Notes under the pieces: model-generated
The model's database searches: none
What the model saw: only the letters and a program-made list of their open reading frames with translations
Told to the model about the DNA's origin: nothing
Source of the DNA: an uncultured Collinsella sp.
Lineage (GTDB): Bacteria > Actinomycetota > Coriobacteriia > Coriobacteriales > Coriobacteriaceae
Length of the DNA: 22,761 nucleotides
Assembly (NCBI GenBank): GCA_900550835.1
Contig: URTP01000015.1
Location: 1 to 22,761, forward strand
Reading direction: 5' to 3'
Program-made: the position numbers and the translations under genes
Shown: piece by piece, positions 1 to 7,286 of the stretch
How positions within the stretch are numbered: the stretch's first letter is position 1
Layout of the letters: each line of letters opens with the position of its first letter

Positions 1-1
1 G

Positions 2-130
2 AGTGCCGGCAGGGCGCTTGGTGTCTCGCTGGTCCTCGGCTTTGCCTGCGGGATCGCTCGACTACCAAACAGCCCGCCGGCACCGGGGCCACTTCGTCCA
101 AAAATCACCCGTAAAGGCGCGTTAGCCTAA
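2..130 (+). CDS. C-terminal end of a small membrane protein, possibly XapX/DUF1427-like (5' end outside the window)
   Basis: An open frame enters from the left edge and ends at the TAA at 128-130, giving 42 residues. It contains a short hydrophobic run (LGVSLVLGFACGIA) followed by RLPNSPPAPGPL and a basic tail. A hydrophobic, glycine-rich helix followed by a proline-rich PAP-like segment is reminiscent of the small XapX (DUF1427) membrane proteins, but only the tail is visible, so this is a guess. The frame has G+C-rich codons like its neighbours. The same stretch can also fold as RNA: GTGCCGGC near 4 pairs with GCCGGCAC near 82, so a structured RNA or terminator-like hairpin in this place is an alternative. 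Confidence 0.35.
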   Translation, partial: SAGRALGVSLVLGFACGIARLPNSPPAPGPLRPKITRKGALA

Positions 131-231
131 ATTAAATCTATCCCTTAAGGAATGCTGCTCGTTGGCGTTGTTTGGAGCGCGGTGGCGATGTGCTTCAAGA
201 GATGGTGGCATTACCATTTGTTTTTACAAGT

Positions 232-277
232 AAAGAGGCCCGTTTCCCTGGTTTTGGTTGGGGAAACGGGCCTCTTT
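232..277. terminator. Strong bidirectional hairpin terminator
   Basis: A perfect 17-bp stem has arms at 232-248 (AAAGAGGCCCGTTTCCC) and 261-277 with a 12-nt loop. It lies 44 bp beyond the stop codon of the minus-strand coiled-coil gene, which it should terminate. A+T runs flank the stem on both sides, so it could also stop plus-strand reading from the left. Confidence 0.8.
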
Positions 278-320
278 GTCTATGGGCTTATGGATTGGCG
301 AAGACAATAACCGCTGGCGG

Positions 321-1289
321 CTATTTTGAGTTCTTGATGCGGCGTGTGGCTGTGGCGGTTATTCCGAGTCCTGCGGCGGCGATTCCTGCGAGTGTGATTG
401 CGCTCGGCGCTGTGTCGCCTGTGTTTGCGAGCTTGCCGGTGGTCGTATCTGCTTGCTTGGTGGAGCTCGATGGAGCGTCTTTGCCGGTCGCGGGCGAGCT
501 GGCGGGCTGCGCCGTCTCGGCCGGTTGCGCTGAGCTGGAGGGTTTTGTCGTCTCGGCGGGTTTCGTTATCTCGGGCGAGGTGGCCTTATCTGCCGCGGCT
601 TTCGCCTCTTCGTATGCCTTGCAGGCATCGTCATAGGCCGCTTGCGCCTTTTCCAAATCGCCGAGGAGTGCATTTCGCTTGGCTATGTCCTCATCGATGT
701 GGGCTTTGGCTTCCTCTGCCTCACTTTCGAAATACTGAACCTGTTTTTTCTGGCTTTCGAGCCGGCGTTGGCAGTGGTGAAGATCATCTTCACAAGATTT
801 TTCTCGCCTTTCTGCCGACATGATCTCACTTCGCAACTGCTTAATAGTTTCGTTAGAAGCTCCGTCGTCGATTGCCTTATTTAATTCTGCCTGAAGGCCG
901 CTTGTCCGGTTGTGGGCCTCATTGTATTTGGCTTGGGCTGCATCGACGTTCGCTTGCATGGCGGGAAGGCGCTCCCTCCGTTTGGCGGCTTCCGTCACCA
1001 CCATGTCGTAGATCTCTTGAAAAGCGGCAATGTCATCATCGATTACCGCAAGTTTCTCAAGACTTGCGGCGTCTTTTGCGGCCTCGAGGTTTTTGAGCGC
1101 TTCCTGCATGGCTGCATACGCTCTTTCTTTTGCGGTGGCCGCATCTTCCGTCTGCAAGGCAACTGCACCGGTGGGGGAGCTGGTTTCTGCCGCGATCGCC
1201 GTTGCGGGGGCGATTCCCGCGACAAGTGCCGCGGAAAGGGCGATGCCCACAGTTGCTCGTCTTGCTCTTCTTGCGAGAATGTCGTTCAT
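321..1289 (-). CDS. Secreted coiled-coil protein with C-terminal LANTG sorting-like signal
   Basis: This is a 322-residue protein starting at ATG 1289, with GAGGTG five bases upstream. Residues 1-34 form a Sec signal peptide (basic MNDILARRARR, hydrophobic core, likely cut after AIAA). Residues about 50-235 are a charged, alanine-rich helical region with long coiled-coil stretches. Residues 236-285 are rich in Pro, Ser, Thr and Ala, as in wall-spanning segments. The tail has LANTGD at 287-292, a hydrophobic helix and a basic end (RRIKNSK). This is the layout of a sortase-anchored surface protein, but Ala replaces the usual Pro of LPXTG. It probably projects from the cell wall; ligand and role are unknown. 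It stands alone, with its own terminator at 232-277. A TATACT box on the minus strand near 1340-1345 is a possible -10 element. Confidence 0.85.
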   Translation of the reverse strand: MNDILARRARRATVGIALSAALVAGIAPATAIAAETSSPTGAVALQTEDAATAKERAYAAMQEALKNLEAAKDAASLEKLAVIDDDIAAFQEIYDMVVTEAAKRRERLPAMQANVDAAQAKYNEAHNRTSGLQAELNKAIDDGASNETIKQLRSEIMSAERREKSCEDDLHHCQRRLESQKKQVQYFESEAEEAKAHIDEDIAKRNALLGDLEKAQAAYDDACKAYEEAKAAADKATSPEITKPAETTKPSSSAQPAETAQPASSPATGKDAPSSSTKQADTTTGKLANTGDTAPSAITLAGIAAAGLGITATATRRIKNSK

Positions 1290-1428
1290 CTCGGCACCTC
1301 ATTTCAAGGGTCGGCGGCTCGGCTGGTAGCACTACTGTAAGTATACCAAGCGATTGGCGCGCCGCTGACCGGGCATGCGCACCTCTCCGCTTCTTTGGAA
1401 ACCGAATCCCATTAGAAATGACGAGTTG

Positions 1429-1458
1429 TTTACGCTTCTTTTGGGGTGGCGGTACTAT
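1429..1458 (+). promoter_or_regulatory. Possible promoter of the ABC exporter operon
   Basis: TTTACG (1429-1434) and TACTAT (1453-1458) are separated by 18 bp and resemble -35 and -10 boxes. Transcription from here would begin after the in-frame GTG at 1446, which supports the ATG at 1503 as the real start of the first ABC gene. Confidence 0.3.
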
Positions 1459-1502
1459 CATGGTTCGAATTGAATGTGGATGATGATAGGGAGCGCCTAT
1501 AC

Positions 1503-3371
1503 ATGATTGAGCTGCTCAGGCGTTTTGGCGGTAAGTTTCGCCGCTATATGGTGATTGGTCCTGCGTGCAAGCTGATCGAAGTGATCTTTGACCTGCTGAC
1601 GCCGCTGGTGATTGCCCAGATGATTGATAAGGGTATTGGCGCACACGATGTCAACGCCGTCGTCCACTACGGTATGCTGCTTGGCGCCATGGCTGTGATC
1701 GGCATCTCGTTTACGCTCGTCTGCCAAAAGATGGCGGCGCTCACCTCGCAGGGCATGGGTACTGACATTCGCGGCGCACTCTACAAGCACATCAACAAGC
1801 TGAGCTATGCCGAGCTCGACCGCTTTGGCACGCCGTCGCTCATCACGCGCATTACGAACGACGTCAACCAGGTGCAGCTCGCCGTGGCGCTGGGCGTGCG
1901 CATGCTCATCCGCTGGCCTTTCCTGGCGGTGGGCTCCATGGTTGCGTCCCTTGCCATCGACCTTAAGCTCGGCATCATCTTTTTGATCTGCACGCCCGCC
2001 ATTGGCCTGGTGTTTTGGTTTGTCATGGCGCGCTGCATTCCGTACTACAAGCAGCTGCAGGCAAAGCTCGACCGCATCGCGCTGATCTGCCGCGAGGGGC
2101 TTTCGGGCGCCCGCGTGGTTCGCGCCTTTGTGCGCGAGGACCACGAGCGCAAGCGTTTTGCCCAAGCCGCCGATGACCAGGCCAATACTGCCATCGCGGT
2201 GGGCAAACTCTCGTCGATTCTCAACCCCGTTACGTTTTTGGTGATGAACCTGGGCGTGTGCGCCATCCTGTGGGTGGGCGGCATCCAGGTCAACGTGGGC
2301 GAGCTCACTCAGGGCCAGGTCATGGCGTTTGTGAACTACATGACGCAGACCCTGACCTCCATCGTGTACGTCGCCAACCTGGTCGTGGTCTTTACCAAGG
2401 CGAGCGCGAGTGCTTCGCGTATCAACGAGGTGCTCAACTGCGAGCCGAGCATCACCGACGAGGGCAATCAGTCGGTTGCGCTGCCCAAGCCGAGCGAACT
2501 GGCGGGTGGCGCTGTTCCGGTCCCCGCGCTGAGCTTGAGCCATGCGAGCTTCTCCTTTGGCGCGGGCGCGGCAAATGCCGTCAACGATGTGACCCTGGAG
2601 CTCCCGCTGGGCAAGACGCTCGGCATTATCGGCGGTACGGGCAGTGGCAAGTCCACGCTCGTTTCGCTTATCCCGCGCCTGTACGATGCGAGCGCTGGCA
2701 GCGTGAGCGTGATGAGCGCCGACGTGCGCGCTTGGCCGCTCGACCAGCTGCGCCATGTGGTTGCGACTGTTCCGCAGCGTGCGTCGCTGGTGAGCGGCAC
2801 CATCCGCAGCAACCTGACCTGGCGTGACGAGTCGGCGACCGACGAGGAGCTCTGGGCAGCGCTCGATATGGCGCAGGCGAGCGAGTTCGTGCGCAACAAG
2901 CCGCAGGGGCTCGACGCTCCGGTCGAGGCGGGCGGCAAGAACTTCAGCGGCGGTCAGCGCCAGCGCTTGACCATCGCGCGCGCCCTGGTGGGCTCGCCAC
3001 AGGTCCTGATCATGGATGACTCTGCCTCGGCGCTCGACTTTAAGACCGACGCGGCGCTTCGCCATGCCATTCGCGAGCGCAGCGTGCGTGGTGCCGCCGA
3101 GGGTGGTCTGCCGCTCACGACCGTCATCGTGAGCCAGCGCGTTTCGACCGTGCGCGACGCCGACATGATTTGCGTGCTCGACCACGGTTCGGTCGCGGGC
3201 CTGGGCACGCACGATGAGCTGTACGCGACCTGCCAGCTCTATCGCGAGATTTGCCAGTCTCAGCTTCGTCGTGAGGAGCTCGAGGGTCAGCAGGGGAGTG
3301 CGTCGCCCGCGCCCACGCCAAGCAACGCTCCCGCCCCGACTGCCTTCGCCCGCGCAAAGGAGGGCTGCTAG
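1503..3371 (+). CDS. ABC exporter half-transporter (permease + ATPase), subunit with degenerate catalytic residues
   Basis: This is a 622-residue fused membrane and ATPase protein of the type-IV (B-type) ABC exporters. The start is set at ATG 1503, with AGGGAG nine bases upstream; a GTG at 1446 would add 19 residues. The N-terminal half holds about six membrane helices with the family's TRITNDV motif. The ATPase half shows Walker A GGTGSGKST (377-385), signature FSGGQ (481-485) and Walker B VLIMDD (501-506). The catalytic Glu after Walker B is Asp506 and the switch-loop His is Gln545 (VSQR instead of AHR). These changes mark the degenerate site of a heterodimeric exporter, and the partner is the next gene. 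The C-terminal tail after about 595 is rich in Ala, Pro and Ser. The substrate cannot be told from sequence; multidrug, lipid or peptide export are all possible. Confidence 0.93.
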   Translation: MIELLRRFGGKFRRYMVIGPACKLIEVIFDLLTPLVIAQMIDKGIGAHDVNAVVHYGMLLGAMAVIGISFTLVCQKMAALTSQGMGTDIRGALYKHINKLSYAELDRFGTPSLITRITNDVNQVQLAVALGVRMLIRWPFLAVGSMVASLAIDLKLGIIFLICTPAIGLVFWFVMARCIPYYKQLQAKLDRIALICREGLSGARVVRAFVREDHERKRFAQAADDQANTAIAVGKLSSILNPVTFLVMNLGVCAILWVGGIQVNVGELTQGQVMAFVNYMTQTLTSIVYVANLVVVFTKASASASRINEVLNCEPSITDEGNQSVALPKPSELAGGAVPVPALSLSHASFSFGAGAANAVNDVTLELPLGKTLGIIGGTGSGKSTLVSLIPRLYDASAGSVSVMSADVRAWPLDQLRHVVATVPQRASLVSGTIRSNLTWRDESATDEELWAALDMAQASEFVRNKPQGLDAPVEAGGKNFSGGQRQRLTIARALVGSPQVLIMDDSASALDFKTDAALRHAIRERSVRGAAEGGLPLTTVIVSQRVSTVRDADMICVLDHGSVAGLGTHDELYATCQLYREICQSQLRREELEGQQGSASPAPTPSNAPAPTAFARAKEGC

Positions 3372-5231
3372 ATGAATCCGTATACTTCCTCCGGTTCGGT
3401 CGCCACGATGACGGCCAATGTGTCCGGCAACGACAAGCTCAACGATCTGGGCGACGGTCCGCGCCAGCCCGGCGACCCTGAGCGCTATCCCGTGGGCGCG
3501 GTGACCCGCCGCCTGCTGGGCTATGTTCGCCCGCACCGCATTTCGTTTGCGGCGGCGTTTGTGAGCGCCGCCGTCTCGGTGATCTTGCAACTCTACACGC
3601 CCATCCTCATTGGCGAGGGCATCGACCTGATCGTTGCCGCGGGCCAGGTGGACTTCGATGCGCTGCTGCCGCTTGTCACCAAGCTCGCGATTGTCGTCGT
3701 AGGTGCTGCGGCTTTCCAGTGGCTGCAGGGCTATTGCGTTAACCGCTTGTCCTACGAGACGGTGCGCGACATGCGCGTGGAGGCGAGCGACAAGCTCAGC
3801 CGCATGCCGCTCAGCTTTGTCGACAGCCATGCCCACGGCGACCTTATGAGCCGCGTGGTCAACGACGTCGATCAGGTGGGCGACGGTCTGCTGCAGGGCT
3901 TTACCCAGCTCTTTACCGGCGTCATCACCATCGTGGGCACGCTCGCGTTTATGCTTTCCATCAACCTGACCATGACGCTCGTGGTGGTGCTCGTCACTCC
4001 GCTTTCCATTTTTGCAGCCGGTGCTATTGCCAAGCTCTCCCACAAAAGCTTTACGGCACAGCAGCGTATTCAAGGGCAACTCGGCGGTCATATCGAGGAG
4101 TATGTGGGTGAGCAAAAGCTGGTGGACGCCTTCGCCTACGGCCCGCACGCTCGGCAGCGCTTCGATGCCCTTAACGCCGAGCTCTATACAGCAGGTGAAC
4201 GCGCGCAGTTTATGGGCTCGCTCTCCAACCCCGGCACGCGCTTTATCAATAACATCATCTATGCCGTGGTCGCTGTGATCGGCTGCGTGGGCGTGGTCAC
4301 GGGCGTGCCTGCGGCGCTCACGGTGGGCGGCGTGCAGATTTTCCTGTCCTACGCCAACCAGTACACCAAGCCGTTCAACGAGGTCACCAACGTCATTACG
4401 CAGATCCAGACCGCGTACGCCTCGGCGCGCCGCATGTTTGCGCTGCTCGATGCGCGCGAGCAGGAGCCCGACGCGTCGGACGCCGTAGAGCTTGCCGCCC
4501 CGCAGGGCGAGGTCGCCTTTGAGCATGTGGACTTTAGCTACGTGCCCGACCGCAGGCTGCTGCAGGACATTTGCATTGACGCCAAACCCGGCATGCGCTT
4601 TGCCCTGGTCGGTCCTACGGGCTGTGGCAAGACAACGCTCATCAATTTGCTGCTGCGTTTTTACGATATCGATGCCGGTCGCATTGCGGTCGATGGCCGT
4701 TCCTCGCGTGACTACACGCGCGCAAGCCTGCGCCGTGCCTTTGGCATGGTGCTGCAAGACACTTGGCTGTTCGAAGGCACGGTGGCGGAAAACATCGCTT
4801 ACGGTTGTCCCGATGCCACACGCGAACAGGTTATCGAAGCCGCCAAGCGCGCGCACGCGCACAAGTTTATCGTGCAGCTGCCAGACGGCTACGACACGGT
4901 GATTGGCGAGGACGGCGGCACGTTTAGCCAAGGTCAAAAACAGCTGCTGTGCATCGCGCGCGTCATGCTCACCGACCCGGCGATTTTGCTGCTGGACGAG
5001 GCAACGTCGAGCATCGATACGCGTACCGAGCTGCAGGTGCAGGCGGCATTCGACGAGCTCATGGCCGGTCGTACGAGCTTTGTCGTGGCGCACCGCCTGA
5101 GCACCATCCGCAACGCCGACTGCATTCTGGTGATGCGCGACGGCGAGATTATCGAGCGCGGCACGCACGACGAGTTGCTAGCGGCAGGCGGCTTCTACGC
5201 CGAGCTCTACCGCAGCCAGTTTGCCCAGTAA
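3372..5231 (+). CDS. ABC exporter half-transporter (permease + ATPase), catalytically complete subunit
   Basis: This is a 619-residue partner of the preceding half-transporter. Its ATG directly follows the upstream TAG, and the ribosome site AAAGGAGG lies inside the end of the upstream gene, so the two are translationally coupled. A roughly 45-residue polar N-terminus precedes about six membrane helices. The ATPase half has Walker A GPTGCGKT (414-421), Walker B ILLLDE with Asp542 and Glu543, and switch His574 (VAHR). Its signature is FSQGQ (518-522) rather than LSGGQ. In the heterodimer, this altered signature would face the altered Walker B and switch residues of the first subunit (the degenerate site). 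The intact catalytic residues here would pair with the intact FSGGQ of the first subunit (the working site). The pair is thus self-consistent as an asymmetric exporter. Confidence 0.94.
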   Translation: MNPYTSSGSVATMTANVSGNDKLNDLGDGPRQPGDPERYPVGAVTRRLLGYVRPHRISFAAAFVSAAVSVILQLYTPILIGEGIDLIVAAGQVDFDALLPLVTKLAIVVVGAAAFQWLQGYCVNRLSYETVRDMRVEASDKLSRMPLSFVDSHAHGDLMSRVVNDVDQVGDGLLQGFTQLFTGVITIVGTLAFMLSINLTMTLVVVLVTPLSIFAAGAIAKLSHKSFTAQQRIQGQLGGHIEEYVGEQKLVDAFAYGPHARQRFDALNAELYTAGERAQFMGSLSNPGTRFINNIIYAVVAVIGCVGVVTGVPAALTVGGVQIFLSYANQYTKPFNEVTNVITQIQTAYASARRMFALLDAREQEPDASDAVELAAPQGEVAFEHVDFSYVPDRRLLQDICIDAKPGMRFALVGPTGCGKTTLINLLLRFYDIDAGRIAVDGRSSRDYTRASLRRAFGMVLQDTWLFEGTVAENIAYGCPDATREQVIEAAKRAHAHKFIVQLPDGYDTVIGEDGGTFSQGQKQLLCIARVMLTDPAILLLDEATSSIDTRTELQVQAAFDELMAGRTSFVVAHRLSTIRNADCILVMRDGEIIERGTHDELLAAGGFYAELYRSQFAQ

Positions 5232-5271
5232 GCAAGCCCGTGGGGCAAATGAATCAATCGACAGACGGTGG

Positions 5272-5299
5272 TTTACATCTGTCACGTTAGTACTAAGAT
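5272..5299 (+). promoter_or_regulatory. Possible promoter of the flavodoxin-family gene
   Basis: TTTACA (5272-5277), a 16-bp spacer and TAAGAT (5294-5299) lie in an A+T-rich patch between the ABC operon and the flavodoxin-family gene, about 60 bp before its start. Confidence 0.35.
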
Positions 5300-5358
5300 A
5301 TTCATCTAATAAATTGCATTAATGGCTCGAGTTTCGGGGGAAACGAGGCAACGTGACT

Positions 5359-5910
5359 ATGACATGCTCTATGGTGGTCAACAGCAAGAGCGGTAATACC
5401 AGGATGGTTTCGGGGGCGATCAAGCGCGCCCTGCAGGCTGCGGGCGTTGAGTTTGTCCACGCCGCGGCGTTGAGCGACGATGCGGACGCAGATCAGGTTG
5501 CGCTCGAGGCGCAGGGCGCCTGCGCGGCCGACACGGTGCTCGTCGGTTTTTGGTGCGACAAGGGCGCGTGCACGCCTTCGGTCGCGGCGTTGCTTTCCGC
5601 CTTGCACGGCAAGCGCGTGTTCCTGTTTGGCACTTGCGGTTTTGGTGCCAGCGAGGAGTACTTTAGGCAGATTATCGACCGCGTATCGTCTAACTTGGCC
5701 AATGATGCCGAGCTTGCGGGCTGGGCGATGTGCCAGGGCAAGATGGGCCCCGCGGTCAAGCAGCGCTACGAGGCCATGCTCGAGCAAGATCCCGACAACG
5801 CCCGATTTAAGATGCTGCTCGACAACTGGGTTGCCGCGAAGGACCATCCCACCAAGGAAGACCTGGACAACATGGCTGCAGCCGCCAAGAAGGCCGTGCT
5901 GGGAGAGTAG
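5359..5910 (+). CDS. Flavodoxin-family protein (Flavodoxin_3 / BilS-like)
   Basis: This is a 183-residue cytosolic protein. ATG 5359 is preferred because GAGG lies ten bases upstream; a GTG at 5353 in the same frame would add two residues. The first strand and loop, VVNSKSGNTR, match the FMN-phosphate loop of flavodoxins. The middle has VLVGFWCDKGACTPS, then KRVFLFGTCGFGAS, and a helical C-terminus follows. This order fits the family that includes BilS, the flavodoxin-like partner reported beside the gut bilirubin reductase BilR. No BilR-type oxidoreductase is present here, so the electron acceptor is unknown. It seems to be a single-gene unit, with a probable promoter at 5272-5299 and a terminator at 5954-5979. 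FMN-dependent electron transfer is inferred from the fold; the BilS link is a resemblance only. Confidence 0.8.
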   Translation: MTCSMVVNSKSGNTRMVSGAIKRALQAAGVEFVHAAALSDDADADQVALEAQGACAADTVLVGFWCDKGACTPSVAALLSALHGKRVFLFGTCGFGASEEYFRQIIDRVSSNLANDAELAGWAMCQGKMGPAVKQRYEAMLEQDPDNARFKMLLDNWVAAKDHPTKEDLDNMAAAAKKAVLGE

Positions 5911-5953
5911 CTTCGCCGTTCGCGGTCCTTCGTGCAAAACAATACAAATGTGA

Positions 5954-5979
5954 AAGCCTCGAAATTCTCGGGGCTTTTT
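5954..5979 (+). terminator. Rho-independent terminator after the flavodoxin-family gene
   Basis: A 9-bp stem (AAGCCTCGA at 5954-5962 with TCGGGGCTT at 5968-5976, including one G-T pair) with a 5-nt loop runs into a T run. It lies 43 bp after the stop codon at 5910. Confidence 0.85.
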
Positions 5980-5997
5980 CATGACACGAGGGCGCCC

Positions 5998-6254
5998 CTT
6001 TATTGATGGAAGGCCTAGTAAGCTGATTGTTCTATGCCCGGATGTGTGCGGAGTGGGATGGGATTTCCGGATGGGTGGGGTTGCGGAAGCTGCGTCCCGG
6101 AATTTGCCTTTGGAATGGGATGCAGTTTCCGGTTGAGAGGCTCTGTGGAAATTGCATCCCAGTATTCGGTCGAGAAACGGGATGCGGTTTCCCAACGGGG
6201 CCGCAAGCGGAAACCGCATTCCACTCCTGACGCGAATTCTGGGGCACGGCTTGC
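5998..6254. repeat. 62-bp-period hairpin array A (three full units plus a partial fourth)
   Basis: Three hairpins begin at 6055, 6117 and 6179, exactly 62 bp apart. Each has a 14-nt left arm, a 16-nt loop, a 14-nt right arm and an 18-nt linker. The arms are 6055-6068/6085-6098, 6117-6130/6147-6160 and 6179-6192/6209-6222. Left arms follow GGGATGNNNTTTCC and right arms GGAANNTGCRTYCC. A fourth left arm begins on the same period at 6241 (GGGGCACGGC) but decays. A leader of about 57 bp beginning TTTATTGAT at 5998 is shared with the second array at 15635. No coding sense is apparent. It may be a REP-like DNA repeat or a structured RNA; the function is unknown. Confidence 0.9.
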
Positions 6255-6658
6255 TGAGGGTTATGGGCTGCGAGCTATATGTGGCAGCATAAAACTCCAA
6301 TAAGAGGGGTTAAAAATAAATGGTACATTCAGCAGTTAATTTTAATGTGGGGGGGGTGGTATGATTCTTTTGGTTGCGCATAATATCGAACCCCCTATTA
6401 ATGAATCGTGTAGGGGTTAGTCACAGATATTGGATAAAACAGACTAATTTGGGGATAAATGACCACTTACGCCAAAATAAGTAGCATTTAGCGACAAAAC
6501 ATTGAAAAATGTGTAGCACATCGCTATGTTTTTATTACGAAAAGATTCCAAATTGGCTTATTTCGGACTCGCTATTCAAGCGCCTTGCGGTTTCTGCTGA
6601 AACTTGCTGACCCTTGGATTGGTCGAATTAAGGCCTCGATGGGGATGAATTAATTATT
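6255..6658. other. A+T-rich gene-free leader of the surface operon
   Basis: About 400 bp with no convincing gene, clearly richer in A and T than the rest of the window. It holds a run of eight Gs at 6349-6356. Directly after comes a 19-codon open frame, 6361-6420 (MILLVAHNIEPPINESCRG). An inverted repeat AACCCCCTA / TAGGGGTT spans the end of that frame. A candidate promoter with dyad and direct repeats follows at 6481-6530. The small frame could be a leader peptide, but nothing proves it is translated. Confidence 0.5.
6481..6530 (+). promoter_or_regulatory. Candidate promoter and operator of the SipW operon
   Basis: TTGAAA (6502-6507), a 17-bp spacer and TATGTT (6525-6530) form a promoter-like pair about 130 bp before sipW. 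It is flanked by an inverted repeat TAGCGA (6489-6494) / TCGCTA (6521-6526). Two related 14-bp direct repeats start GTAGCA at 6481 and 6513, 32 bp apart, or about three helical turns. A regulator site around the -35 box is plausible but unproven. A second weaker pair is TTGGAT (6430-6435) and GATAAA (6454-6459). Confidence 0.35.
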
Positions 6659-7216
6659 ATGGCGGCGCGCGGACTCAAACGATTTATTGCGCTTCTTAGT
6701 AGCTTGGTGCTTGTGCTCGTCATGGCCCTTGCCGTCGTTTCTTTTGTTCCTCGCGCATTTGGATACATGCCCTTTGCTGTGCTTTCGGGCTCTATGGAAC
6801 CCGATCTCCCCGTTGGCTCCATGGTGTTTGTCCGCCAGGTTGAGCCAACGGATATTGCCGTGGGCGACAATGCAACCTTTTACCGATCGGACGGCGCCGT
6901 GGTGACGCACCGGGTGTACGAGGTCGACCCTGTGGCGCAGACGATCAGCACGCAGGGAATCGCAAACAAAAATGCAGATGGAACCATCATGCACGACGCC
7001 GAGCAGACGCCTTTTTCACGTGTGATCGGTGTCGTTTCTTTTTGTGTCCCTTACCTGGGCTTCGTTAACGCATATTGCACGACGATGCCCGGTTTGCTTG
7101 TTGTGGTGGCCGTTCTGGCGCTGCTGGTCGCGGCGTCGATTGTGCTCGATCGGATGGTTCCCGACGAGCCTGCGGGCAAGCATACCCGCGTGCATGCGAG
7201 GGAGCGGCGTTCATAG
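6659..7216 (+). CDS. sipW: Signal peptidase I, SipW (ER/archaeal) type
   Basis: This is a 185-residue membrane peptidase. An N-terminal helix (about 9-30) anchors it. The catalytic motif is SGSMEP with Ser45, and the second catalytic residue is His84 in VVTHRV, where ordinary bacterial signal peptidases have Lys. That Ser-His arrangement defines the SipW class. A second helix (about 143-163) lies near the C-terminus, before a basic tail. In Bacillus, SipW processes the biofilm proteins TasA and TapA. Here the next genes carry signal peptides of the type associated with SipW, so it is probably dedicated to them. ATG 6659 has only a weak upstream site (GGGGA, about 13 bases away), so low translation is possible. 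It is the first gene of the operon that ends at 15484. Confidence 0.92.
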   Translation: MAARGLKRFIALLSSLVLVLVMALAVVSFVPRAFGYMPFAVLSGSMEPDLPVGSMVFVRQVEPTDIAVGDNATFYRSDGAVVTHRVYEVDPVAQTISTQGIANKNADGTIMHDAEQTPFSRVIGVVSFCVPYLGFVNAYCTTMPGLLVVVAVLALLVAASIVLDRMVPDEPAGKHTRVHARERRS

Positions 7217-7286
7217 CGGCAGGGAAAAGCGTCGGCGGCGGTAGGGGCCGTTGCCGGGGAAAACGATTCTCGAAAGGAAGAGAACG

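Noticed and set aside
1497..5168. A 1223-residue open frame on the minus strand opposite the two ABC genes
   Set aside because: It mirrors well-defined ABC transporter genes. Its product is low-complexity, rich in His, Arg, Ala and Asp, with no recognisable domain. High G+C codons give long antisense frames by chance.
5302..6300. A 332-residue minus-strand open frame over the flavodoxin-family gene and array A
   Set aside because: Its first third is a translation of the hairpin repeats (recurring IPF, HPI, GN patterns), and the rest is antisense to a real gene.
6301..6658. Possible c-di-GMP riboswitch or invertible promoter before sipW
   Set aside because: No GEMM-type consensus was found, and there is no pair of long inverted repeats flanking the promoter region.
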